Origin: Bacteroidales bacterium | GTDB taxonomy: Bacteria; Bacteroidota; Bacteroidia; Bacteroidales; JAADJA01 | Assembly: GCA_030635465.1 (NCBI GenBank) | Contig: DAOVYU010000098.1 | Location: 1 to 5,595, forward strand | Direction of reading: 5' to 3' | DNA: 5,595 nucleotides | Part shown: positions 1-5,595 of the stretch, in pieces | How the letters are laid out: each line of letters begins with the position of its first letter | Numbering within the stretch: the first letter of the stretch is position 1 | Made by a program: the position numbers and the translations under genes | The notes under the pieces: model-generated | The model's database searches: none | What the model saw: only the letters and a program-made list of their open reading frames with translations | Told to the model about the DNA's origin: nothing

Positions 1-47
1 ATGATATCATCGATATGGTTAAAACGAAATTAGAAATTACAGAGTAA
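1..47 (+). other. Inverted copy of the last 15 sense codons and stop of distal skp, probably artefactual
   Basis: Read on the plus strand from base 3, this stretch encodes DIIDMVKTKLEITE followed by TAA at 45-47, identical at nucleotide level to the C-terminal end of the gene on the other strand (96-614). Bases 1-2 are the last two bases of the preceding GAT codon. It is the coding part of the left arm of the palindrome. It has no start of its own inside the window and should not be counted as an additional gene. If the inversion proves real, this would be the 3' end of a converging second copy of skp. Confidence 0.7.
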
Positions 48-56
48 TGAAAAATG

Positions 57-86
57 AAAAAAAGACCTCAATTGAGGTCTTTTTTT
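57..86 (-). terminator. Rho-independent terminator after the distal skp
   Basis: The stem GACCTC/GAGGTC (64-69 with 74-79) closes an AATT loop and is flanked by seven A on one side (57-63) and seven T on the other (80-86), so the stem can be extended by A-T pairs. Read on the minus strand it lies 9 nt past the TAA of skp and ends in a T7 tract, a classic intrinsic terminator. Its symmetry means it would work in both directions, as expected between convergent genes. It marks the 3' end of the five-gene operon. Caution: the bases left of 71 may be fold-back sequence, so the T-tract seen on the minus strand could be a mirror image of the A-tract rather than genomic. Confidence 0.8.
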
Positions 87-95
87 CATTTTTCA

Positions 96-614
96 TTACT
101 CTGTAATTTCTAATTTCGTTTTAACCATATCGATGATATCATCACTCGGCGTTGCATATAACAACAACCCTTCTGTACTGTTAAAGACATAAGTATAACC
201 TTTTTCAGCAGCTACTTCTTCAACGGCTTTTCTGGCTTTTTCTATTATAGGAGAAGTTAATTCCATCTCCTTGTTTTGAAGATCTTGTGTAGCTTGTACT
301 TCAAATGCATCAAGTCTTTCTTTCAGATCATTGATCTCTGCTTCTTTGGTTGCCCTGATTATTTCTGACATCCCATCCACATTAGCCTGGTAATCCATGA
401 ATTTATTTTCCAATTCAGTTTGCATTGCTGCAAATTGCTCCTGTACGCTTTTGTTATAATCTTCAAATTCAGCCCTAACAGAATCCAGGCCTGGCATCAT
501 ACCATATAACGCGGCAAAATCTAAATGACCTAATTTAATGTTCGACTGAGCAAACGAGTTTGAAATTCCTGCAAAAAGAAATAAAACAATTATTCCACTG
601 ACAAATTTTTTCAT
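96..614 (-). CDS. skp: Skp/OmpH-family periplasmic chaperone (distal paralogue)
   Basis: This 172-residue protein belongs to the OmpH/Skp family, periplasmic holdases that bind unfolded outer-membrane proteins and deliver them to the BAM complex. A signal peptide covers residues 1-23: Lys-Lys after Met, a hydrophobic core (about 5-19), then cleavage after FAQ. The mature start (KLGHLDFAALYGMMP, 27-41) is the family's first beta-strand motif. Residues about 45-118 are charged and Gln-rich with predicted long-helix, coiled-coil character, forming the tentacle arm. The arm returns through SPIIEKARKAVEEVAAEKGYTYVF (121-144; quoted in part: the AAEKGYTYVF strand), as is typical. Length is close to the usual 160-180 residues. 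The ATG at 614 gives a clean signal peptide; the leader is A-rich without a clear Shine-Dalgarno. It is the second of two tandem skp-like genes after bamA, and a promoter candidate lies in front of it. Family assignment is secure; client specificity is not known. Confidence 0.93.
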   Translation of the reverse strand: MKKFVSGIIVLFLFAGISNSFAQSNIKLGHLDFAALYGMMPGLDSVRAEFEDYNKSVQEQFAAMQTELENKFMDYQANVDGMSEIIRATKEAEINDLKERLDAFEVQATQDLQNKEMELTSPIIEKARKAVEEVAAEKGYTYVFNSTEGLLLYATPSDDIIDMVKTKLEITE

Positions 615-652
615 ATTTTCTTATTATAAATTTAAAGTTTGAATCGGACGCG

Positions 653-660
653 CAAATGTA
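653..660 (-). promoter_or_regulatory. Candidate Bacteroidota promoter (-7 element) for the distal skp
   Basis: On the minus strand these bases read TACATTTG, a perfect match to the Bacteroidota sigma-ABfr -7 consensus TAnnTTTG. It lies in the 89-nt gap between the two skp genes, 38 nt upstream of the ATG at 614, which would give a leader of roughly 30 nt. The expected -33 TTTG is not clear: about 20 nt upstream the sequence is T-rich (TTTTATTA) but lacks the G. It is inferred to be an internal promoter adding to read-through from bamA. Confidence 0.45.
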
Positions 661-703
661 TGTATTTTAATTGATATGGTTAATAAAATTTTAAGGATTC
701 AAA

Positions 704-1354
704 TTAATTTCTGTCGGTTTTTCGAACAGGTCCTGGAGAAGTATTTGAGCTTTTAGGTGGAGAATTAGAATTGTTTGATTTTGAAGTACCTGAAGAACTA
801 TTATAATCATTGCGTTTCCTGTCCTCTTTTCTTATTGTACCAAGCACTGCACCTACATCATCCAGCACATCATCGCTGATATCAAATTTAGGATTGACAT
901 ATAGTATAGTTAAACTACCAGCTTTATCAAATACAAATGCATAGTTTTTTTCTGTGGCAATTTCTTCAATTGAATTAAAAATTTTCTCTTGAATCGGTTT
1001 TATAAGTTCTTCTCGTTTTAAAAATAAATCTCCATCTATGCCAAAGCGCTGGTTTTGTAATTCTTTCGCCTCCAACCTCAAGGCTACTAACTCCTCTTGT
1101 CTGCGTTCTTTTACATCCTCTGGCATTAATACTGCTTCAGCCTGAAAGGCTTTTAACAAACGATCAATATCTTCATACTCTGCTTCTATTTCACGTTGAT
1201 AATCTTCTGCTAATTCATCCAGTTGATTTTGAGCATCAATATATTCAGGAATATTATCTAAAATATACTCCGTATCAACGTAGGCATATTTTTGAGAAAA
1301 AAGAAAATAAACTGCGAATACGGTAAATAGCGAAGTTAAGATCAGTTTCTTCAT
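704..1354 (-). CDS. Skp/OmpH-family periplasmic chaperone with disordered C-terminal tail (proximal paralogue)
   Basis: This 216-residue OmpH/Skp-family protein is a predicted periplasmic holdase for outer-membrane proteins, acting with BamA encoded just upstream. The signal peptide is about residues 1-20 (MKK, then a hydrophobic stretch ending LFSQ). The first strand KYAYVDTEYILDNIPEY (22-38) is the family start motif. Residues about 42-118 form the charged helical, coiled-coil arm, and EKIFNSIEEIATEKNYAFVF (123-142) is the returning helix and strand. After about residue 175 comes a tail rich in Ser, Asn and Pro with Lys/Arg (SSSGTSKSNNSNSPPKSSN, 186-204) that the distal paralogue lacks; it looks disordered. 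An in-frame ATG at 1369 would add five residues (MEGNI), but it overlaps the Shine-Dalgarno-like sequence serving the ATG at 1354 and delays the MKK signal-peptide start, so 1354 is preferred. The gap to bamA is about 82 nt, with no convincing promoter or terminator, so co-transcription is likely. Confidence 0.9.
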   Translation of the reverse strand: MKKLILTSLFTVFAVYFLFSQKYAYVDTEYILDNIPEYIDAQNQLDELAEDYQREIEAEYEDIDRLLKAFQAEAVLMPEDVKERRQEELVALRLEAKELQNQRFGIDGDLFLKREELIKPIQEKIFNSIEEIATEKNYAFVFDKAGSLTILYVNPKFDISDDVLDDVGAVLGTIRKEDRKRNDYNSSSGTSKSNNSNSPPKSSNTSPGPVRKTDRN

Positions 1355-1360
1355 TATATT

Positions 1361-1365
1361 TCCTT
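1361..1365 (-). promoter_or_regulatory. Shine-Dalgarno sequence deciding the start of the proximal skp
   Basis: The minus strand reads AAGGA here, followed by a 6-nt spacer and the ATG at 1354. The upstream in-frame ATG at 1369 lies immediately before this site, leaving no ribosome-binding sequence of its own at proper spacing. This supports the 216-residue product. Confidence 0.55.
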
Positions 1366-1436
1366 CCATTGTTTTCTTAATAAGCTGTTATAGAGTTTAA
1401 GGATAACGTATGATTTCAAGTTTTAATATTTAAATG

Positions 1437-4061
1437 TTAATCAATTGATGAGTTAATTGAGAAATGGAATTGTCCCCTGGCTGCATCCGGCAAGCCAGGA
1501 ACAGTATCAAACCCATATGCCCAGTCAAGACCAAGAAGGCCAAACATTGGTAGATATACCCTTACCCCAAATCCACCTGCTTTATAAACACTAAAAGGGT
1601 TAAACTCATCAAATTTTCTCCAGGCATTTCCGGCCTCCAGAAAAGTTGCAACAAAAATGGTTGCATTCGGATTTAATGAAAGGGGATATCTCAACTCCAG
1701 AGTGTATTTGCTGTAAATAGTCCCACCCTGGTTACTTTGTTTGTAATAATCTGGTGTTAAGGTTTCATTACCATAACCTCTCATACCAACAATTTCTCTT
1801 CCATCGAGGTTATTTGAACCCGACAATCCATCACCACCCAAATAAAATCTTTCAAATGGTGTTGTACCTATTGCGCTATTATAATGCCCAAGGAATCCAA
1901 ATTTGGCCCGGGCCATCAATACCAAATTTCCTGTAATTGGCATAAAATAAGCTGCTTGAATTAGCCATTTATGGTATTCAATCATTTTATATTTTTCAGT
2001 GTCAGATAAACTGCCATAATCTGTAGATGAAAAACCGGAAAACGGCGGTGTAAACTCTATTCCAACAGATACCAGTGAACCATTTCGCGGATATATTGGT
2101 TGGTCAACGGAGTTTCTGGCCAGGATAACACTTAAACTAATATTGTTATATGTTCCTGTGCCATTACCAAAAGTAAAAATCTGGTTATAATTCTGTAATT
2201 TATATCGCTGGAAATTAACTCCCGTATATAATGTAAAATAATCATCAGGCCAGGTTAATCTTCTTCCTACACCAACTGTTATTCCATCAATTACAAAAGA
2301 TTGACGTAACACATTATCCTTTGGATAACCATTGCTGTATAAAGAGTGATAATAACTTAAAGTTAATGCATTGGGTTTTCTTCCACCCAGCCAGGGTTCA
2401 GTAAAAGATGCACTGTAACTGATATAACCTTTACCATATGATTGTACCCGAAGACTTAATTTTTGACCATCACCTGTAGGAACTGGTCGCCATTTTTTAA
2501 GATTAAGGACATTTCTGAGTGAAAAATTATTAAAAGACACTCCTAATGTACCAATTACTCGACCATATCCCCAGCCACCAGATAATTCAATTTGATCACT
2601 GGATGTCTCTTCAACTTCATAGGTAATATCTACCGTACCATCTGCCGGGTTTGGTTGAATATTAGGATTAATTGTTTCCGGGTTAAAATATCTTAATTGT
2701 GCAAGTTCACGTGTGGTTCTTATAATATCGGCTCGGGAAAATAACTGACCTGGCCTGGTTCTAAGTTCCCTGACAACCACATGATCATTTGTCCTGGTGT
2801 TACCACTTACAGAAACTTTATTAATGGTGGCCTGTTTTCCTTCATATACCCTTATTTCAAGATCAATTGAATCATTCTCTACCAATACTTCAACCGGGTT
2901 AGCCTGAAAAAACAGGTAGCCATCATTCATATAAAGTGAACTTACATCATCTTCGGATTGATTGAACGAAAGATTTGAGTTTAATAATTCCCAATCGTAA
3001 ACATCTCCTTTTTCAACTCTTAATACCCGGTTCAAAAAAGCATCCGGATATTTGGTATTTCCTATCCATGTAATATCCCTGAAATAATATTTACTTCCTT
3101 CGTATAATTTTATATCGATACTCACCGTATTATCAGGATTCCTGTACATGGAATCACTCAAAATCTTAGCATCTCTATAACCTACGGCATTGTATTTATC
3201 AATCACATTTACCAGGTCTTCTTCGTATTTTTCTCTAATAAACTTTGAAGATTTAAAAATTCGAAGTCTAACATTTTCATTCCCATAATCCTTGACATCA
3301 TCAAGCACTTTGGTAAACCTTAAAGTTACAATGTCCTTTACTACATTAAATATAAGGCCTTCAAGATTTCCTAATGGCTTGAACAATCCTTTCTCTTTTG
3401 TTTCCTTTAAGTACTTTTTAACTTTAAGATCGTCAAATTCAGTATTTCCAATTATGTTAATGGATTGAATTTTGACTTTCTCATTTTTATTGATATCAAT
3501 TTGTAATCGAACATGGTTAATTCTTAAAGAATCCTCAATTTGTGAAATTTTAACATCAGTATCCAGGTATCCTTTTTCTGTGAAATAATCTGTAATGGTA
3601 TTTTTTGTGCGGATGATCATATTGTCTGTCACCACATCACCACTGGCAAGTTTTATTTCATCCCTGATATTATCAGCTTCAGATTTTTTAACTCCACCAA
3701 AGGAAAAAGTAGACATTCGGGGACGTTCTTGTAAGTCAATATTTAAAAACACAAGATTGCCTTGCACATTGCTTATGGAAACAATCACATTTTCAAAAAG
3801 CCCCTGATCCCATAAATTACGAATAGCCTTGGAAACTTCCTCACCAGGAATACTAATCACATCGCCCACAGTAAGTCCGGACAATGTAATTAAAACACTA
3901 TTATCAAGGTATTTAACACCAGAAATAGTAATACCACCTATTTCATATTTTTTAGGACTGGCATAATTCAACTCTTCCAGATCGCCCAGATTAATTTGGC
4001 CATAAACAGCGACAACTGCTAACCAAAATACCAGAACCAATCCACTAATTTTCATTCTCAT
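1437..4061 (-). CDS. bamA: BamA, outer-membrane protein assembly factor (Omp85 family)
   Basis: BamA is the central, essential component of the BAM complex, which folds and inserts beta-barrel proteins into the outer membrane. The 874-residue product has a signal peptide (about 1-21, cleavage near VYG/Q), then five POTRA domains: about 40-113 (starts ITISGVKYLDNSV), 115-193 (shorter, FSFGGVKKSE), 196-323 (INIIGNTEFDD, enlarged), 324-408 (ITWIGNTKYPD) and 411-486 (VSVSGNTRTNDHVV). The 16-strand barrel occupies about 487-870 and carries the loop-6 Arg-Gly-Tyr motif at 761-763 (MRGYGNE), the equivalent of the (V/I)RGF signature. Length suits Bacteroidota BamA. The C-terminus is odd: after the last strand GQFHFSIN it ends SSID instead of an aromatic residue. 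The start overlaps the end of uppS by 17 nt. A second ATG two codons in (4055) is an equally plausible start, giving a signal peptide that begins MKISG. Identification is very secure. Confidence 0.97.
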   Translation of the reverse strand: MRMKISGLVLVFWLAVVAVYGQINLGDLEELNYASPKKYEIGGITISGVKYLDNSVLITLSGLTVGDVISIPGEEVSKAIRNLWDQGLFENVIVSISNVQGNLVFLNIDLQERPRMSTFSFGGVKKSEADNIRDEIKLASGDVVTDNMIIRTKNTITDYFTEKGYLDTDVKISQIEDSLRINHVRLQIDINKNEKVKIQSINIIGNTEFDDLKVKKYLKETKEKGLFKPLGNLEGLIFNVVKDIVTLRFTKVLDDVKDYGNENVRLRIFKSSKFIREKYEEDLVNVIDKYNAVGYRDAKILSDSMYRNPDNTVSIDIKLYEGSKYYFRDITWIGNTKYPDAFLNRVLRVEKGDVYDWELLNSNLSFNQSEDDVSSLYMNDGYLFFQANPVEVLVENDSIDLEIRVYEGKQATINKVSVSGNTRTNDHVVVRELRTRPGQLFSRADIIRTTRELAQLRYFNPETINPNIQPNPADGTVDITYEVEETSSDQIELSGGWGYGRVIGTLGVSFNNFSLRNVLNLKKWRPVPTGDGQKLSLRVQSYGKGYISYSASFTEPWLGGRKPNALTLSYYHSLYSNGYPKDNVLRQSFVIDGITVGVGRRLTWPDDYFTLYTGVNFQRYKLQNYNQIFTFGNGTGTYNNISLSVILARNSVDQPIYPRNGSLVSVGIEFTPPFSGFSSTDYGSLSDTEKYKMIEYHKWLIQAAYFMPITGNLVLMARAKFGFLGHYNSAIGTTPFERFYLGGDGLSGSNNLDGREIVGMRGYGNETLTPDYYKQSNQGGTIYSKYTLELRYPLSLNPNATIFVATFLEAGNAWRKFDEFNPFSVYKAGGFGVRVYLPMFGLLGLDWAYGFDTVPGLPDAARGQFHFSINSSID

Positions 4062-4809
4062 CCTTCTCCTTAATTATTTGTTCACTGATCTTACCAAATC
4101 TTCTTTCCCGATTTTGAAAATCAACAATTGCTTCATAAAAATCTTCCTTCCTGAATTCAGGCCAGAACTTAGGTGTAAAATACAATTCTGAATATGCAAT
4201 TTGCCATAATAAAAAATTACTGATCCGATACTCTCCACTTGTACGAATTAATAACTCAGGGTCAGGAAAAGCTGATGTAGTTAAATAAGATTCAAATAAT
4301 TCCTGATCCACTTGTTGAAGGCTTATCTTATTGGTTGCAACATCTTTAGCTAACTCTTTAGCAGCCTGTGTTAATTCCCATCTTGAGCTGTAACTCAATG
4401 CCAATACCATTGCCATTCTTTCATGATGTGCAGTATCATTAATTGCCTCTTGCAATTCTTTCTGTGTTTTCTTTGTTAATGCCTCTAATTCTCCTATGGC
4501 CAAAAGCCTGATCTTATTATCATGCAGGGTTTTAGATTCTTTGTGAATTGTTCTTACCAATAATTTCATCAATGCATTCACTTCTGCCCTTGGACGGTTC
4601 CAGTTTTCAGTTGAGAAGGCATAAAGTGTTAGATATTTAATACCCAATTCCGCAGCAGCTTCAGCTGTTTCCCTCACAGATGTTACACCATGATTATGAC
4701 CAAAAGTTCTTAATTTACCTCGTTTTTTTGCCCACCTGCCATTTCCATCCATTATGATGGCAACATGTTGAGGTAATCGTTTAATATCTATTTTATCTTT
4801 CCAACTCAT
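4045..4809 (-). CDS. uppS: Undecaprenyl diphosphate synthase (cis-isoprenyltransferase)
   Basis: This enzyme extends farnesyl diphosphate with eight isopentenyl diphosphates in cis to form C55 undecaprenyl diphosphate, the precursor of the lipid carrier for peptidoglycan and surface glycans; it acts at the cytoplasmic membrane face. The 254-residue protein carries all cis-prenyltransferase motifs: HVAIIMDGNGRWAKKRG (15-31) with the catalytic, Mg-binding Asp21 and Asn23; His38 in FGHNHG; LYAFSTENWNRP (62-73) with Ser66; and PDPELLIRTSGEYRISNFLL (182-201) with Arg189 and Arg195, followed by YSELYF with Glu208. Each sits exactly five residues before its E. coli UppS counterpart (Asp26, His43, Ser71, Arg194, Arg200, Glu213), so the active site looks intact. 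There is no signal peptide, as expected. The gene starts 21 nt after the porG-like stop, behind a weak GAGAAG, and its last codons overlap bamA. Length is normal for the family. Confidence 0.97.
   Translation of the reverse strand: MSWKDKIDIKRLPQHVAIIMDGNGRWAKKRGKLRTFGHNHGVTSVRETAEAAAELGIKYLTLYAFSTENWNRPRAEVNALMKLLVRTIHKESKTLHDNKIRLLAIGELEALTKKTQKELQEAINDTAHHERMAMVLALSYSSRWELTQAAKELAKDVATNKISLQQVDQELFESYLTTSAFPDPELLIRTSGEYRISNFLLWQIAYSELYFTPKFWPEFRKEDFYEAIVDFQNRERRFGKISEQIIKEKDENEN
4062..4071 (-). promoter_or_regulatory. Shine-Dalgarno sequence for bamA inside the 3' end of uppS
   Basis: The minus strand reads AAGGAGAAGG directly before the ATG at 4061. AAGGAG (4066-4071) is 4 nt from that ATG and 10 nt from the second ATG at 4055; the following AAGG (4062-4065) is 6 nt from the ATG at 4055. 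Spacing therefore slightly favours 4055, though either start can be used. The site lies within the uppS coding sequence, fitting translational coupling between uppS and bamA. Such a strong Shine-Dalgarno is uncommon in Bacteroidota, which mostly rely on A-rich leaders. Confidence 0.6.
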
Positions 4810-4830
4810 TCAGTTGTTCTTCTCACAATC

Positions 4831-5595
4831 CTAATATCCGTTCTGAAAATCTGAACATTTATTTCTGTTCTTCAGATTTATATTATATGTTATTGTTAAC
4901 CCAGCAAAGGAATACCAATCATTATTACTAGAATCGCCTCGCTGCATATTGGGTTCATGATCCAGATTCGGGTCTGAGTACAGTAAATCATTGTACTCAT
5001 CAGATCCTTCAGGATAAGCATCAGCAAACTGGTAATAAGTATAACTGATATCATCCATGTAGTCTGAAAATGTTTTACGCATTCCCCATTCAAGGCTAAC
5101 TGCAATCCGCTTAGAAAAACTATATTTTACTCCTACACCAAATGGAATACAAAATGCGGCTGTAGAATAATTTCTATCACTGGAATTATCCGGATCAAGA
5201 AATTCAGCATCTTCCTGACCTTCTGTATATTTATCACGTAATTTCACATCTCCAACTTTAGGGTTGTGAAACACTACACCAACACCTCCAAATAAATATG
5301 GGGTAACATAGTTCTTTTTACTCCCTGTGAAATAGGGTAAAAAATTAAACTCTGCTACTCCTGCCAACTCAGTAATTTCTGACTTAAATTCCAGGGACCT
5401 GTTTTCAGCATACTTAACAATATTATCATCGCCGGCTAAAATACCTTCATAAATATTTAATTTAAAAGCCCACCTTCCATTCAACGAATACCTGAATAGC
5501 ACACCATAACCAAGGTTGGTTTGCCTAAATGGGATTTTAGGATTTATATCACCAACATAATAAGATCCGCCAACAAATCCACCTATTTCCAACTG
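4831..5595 (-). CDS. porG: PorG-like (DUF6089) outer-membrane beta-barrel protein, 5' end missing
   Basis: The reading frame is open to the window edge, so the start and signal peptide lie outside; the visible 254 residues begin QLEIGGFVGGSYYVGDINP, the usual first strand of mature DUF6089 proteins. Further family hallmarks are YLFGGVGVVFHNP (100-112), EWGMRKTFSDYMDDIS (169-184), RGDSSNNDWYSFAGLTITY (219-237) and a C-terminal RNKC (243-246). Alternating polar and aromatic or hydrophobic strands joined by acidic loops (about 118-142 and 190-220) suggest a small barrel of about eight strands in the outer membrane. In Porphyromonas gingivalis the family member PorG is the outer-membrane partner of the type IX secretion PorK/PorN ring, and it too is encoded near uppS, bamA and two ompH genes. 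The PorG role is inferred from family and synteny; no other secretion gene is in the window. A TTG at 5592 is merely the second visible codon, not a credible start. Confidence 0.75.
   Translation of the reverse strand, partial: QLEIGGFVGGSYYVGDINPKIPFRQTNLGYGVLFRYSLNGRWAFKLNIYEGILAGDDNIVKYAENRSLEFKSEITELAGVAEFNFLPYFTGSKKNYVTPYLFGGVGVVFHNPKVGDVKLRDKYTEGQEDAEFLDPDNSSDRNYSTAAFCIPFGVGVKYSFSKRIAVSLEWGMRKTFSDYMDDISYTYYQFADAYPEGSDEYNDLLYSDPNLDHEPNMQRGDSSNNDWYSFAGLTITYNINLKNRNKCSDFQNGY

Larger units (their letters stand above)
1..142. repeat. Perfect 142-bp palindrome (71-bp arms) at the window edge
   Basis: Bases 1-71 are the exact reverse complement of bases 72-142, checked base by base, with no mismatch and no spacer; the centre lies between 71 and 72. 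The right arm holds the 3' end of the distal skp gene and its trailer. The left arm is the same sequence inverted. The centre is the terminator hairpin of that gene. A terminator palindrome is normally some 20-30 bp, so the extra ~55 bp per side, including coding sequence, is not explained by terminator function. The palindrome runs to base 1, so its true length is unknown. Most likely it is a fold-back artefact of assembly or library preparation nucleated at the hairpin; a genuine inverted duplication is possible but less likely. Confidence 0.97.

Noticed and set aside
1367..1369. Upstream ATG as start of the proximal skp
   Set aside because: It overlaps the Shine-Dalgarno-like region of the ATG at 1354 and would put five extra residues, including an acidic one, before the MKK of the signal peptide.
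1370..1436. Promoter between bamA and the proximal skp
   Set aside because: I looked for TAnnTTTG with an upstream TTTG on the minus strand and found only poor matches, none properly spaced.
1441..1460. Inverted repeat TCAATT/AATTGA near the bamA stop as a terminator
   Set aside because: Six A/T-rich pairs around an 8-nt loop, located inside the last bamA codons and without a T-tract: too weak for termination.
1754..1936. Open frame of about 60 codons on the plus strand
   Set aside because: It lies entirely antisense to the conserved barrel region of bamA, resembles no known family to my eye and has no ribosome-binding site or promoter support.
3595..3807. Open frame of about 70 codons on the plus strand
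   Set aside because: It is antisense to the POTRA 1-2 coding region of bamA; the composition looks like a shadow of the conserved coding strand.
4896..5105. Open frame of about 69 codons on the minus strand
   Set aside because: It overlaps the porG-like gene in another frame on the same strand, while the porG frame carries clear family motifs there.
5590..5592. TTG as a start codon for the rightmost gene
   Set aside because: The frame stays open to the window edge, the protein would lack a signal peptide, and the family's conserved first strand already begins at this point, so the true start is outside.

Overview
The window is a compact, single-strand block of five genes, all on the minus strand, from an AT-rich member of the Bacteroidota. 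The evidence for this group is the gene order (porG/DUF6089, uppS, bamA, skp/ompH, skp/ompH), which is a conserved Bacteroidota arrangement also known from Porphyromonas gingivalis. Other support comes from the protein families, a Bacteroidota-type -7 promoter element (TAnnTTTG) and A-rich leaders with few Shine-Dalgarno sequences. I cannot place it below phylum with confidence.

In transcription order (right to left): at the right edge is a 5'-truncated gene for a DUF6089/PorG-like outer-membrane beta-barrel (4831-5595). After 21 nt comes uppS, the undecaprenyl diphosphate synthase (4045-4809). The 3' end of uppS overlaps the start of bamA (1437-4061), the outer-membrane protein assembly factor with five POTRA domains and a barrel. 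After about 82 nt comes a first Skp/OmpH-like periplasmic chaperone with a disordered tail (704-1354), and after 89 nt a second, shorter Skp/OmpH paralogue (96-614). A strong hairpin-plus-T-tract terminator (57-86) closes the operon. The last intergenic gap holds a candidate promoter (-7 element 653-660) that could give the distal skp its own transcription.

The genes fit one theme, building the cell envelope. UppS makes the lipid carrier for peptidoglycan and surface polysaccharide synthesis. The Skp proteins hold unfolded outer-membrane proteins in the periplasm and BamA inserts them. The PorG-like barrel is a probable BamA client and, in species with a type IX secretion system, the outer-membrane anchor of its PorK/PorN ring.

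The one structurally odd feature is at the left edge. Bases 1-142 are a perfect palindrome with 71-bp arms centred on the terminator, so the last 15 sense codons of the distal skp and its stop appear a second time, inverted, on the plus strand. Because it runs to the very first base, a fold-back artefact at a contig end is the likeliest explanation. I see no new biological system here: apart from that palindrome and a few details of regulation and protein termini, this is an ordinary core housekeeping region. No tRNA, rRNA, CRISPR array, insertion sequence or gene-free stretch above 300 bases is present.
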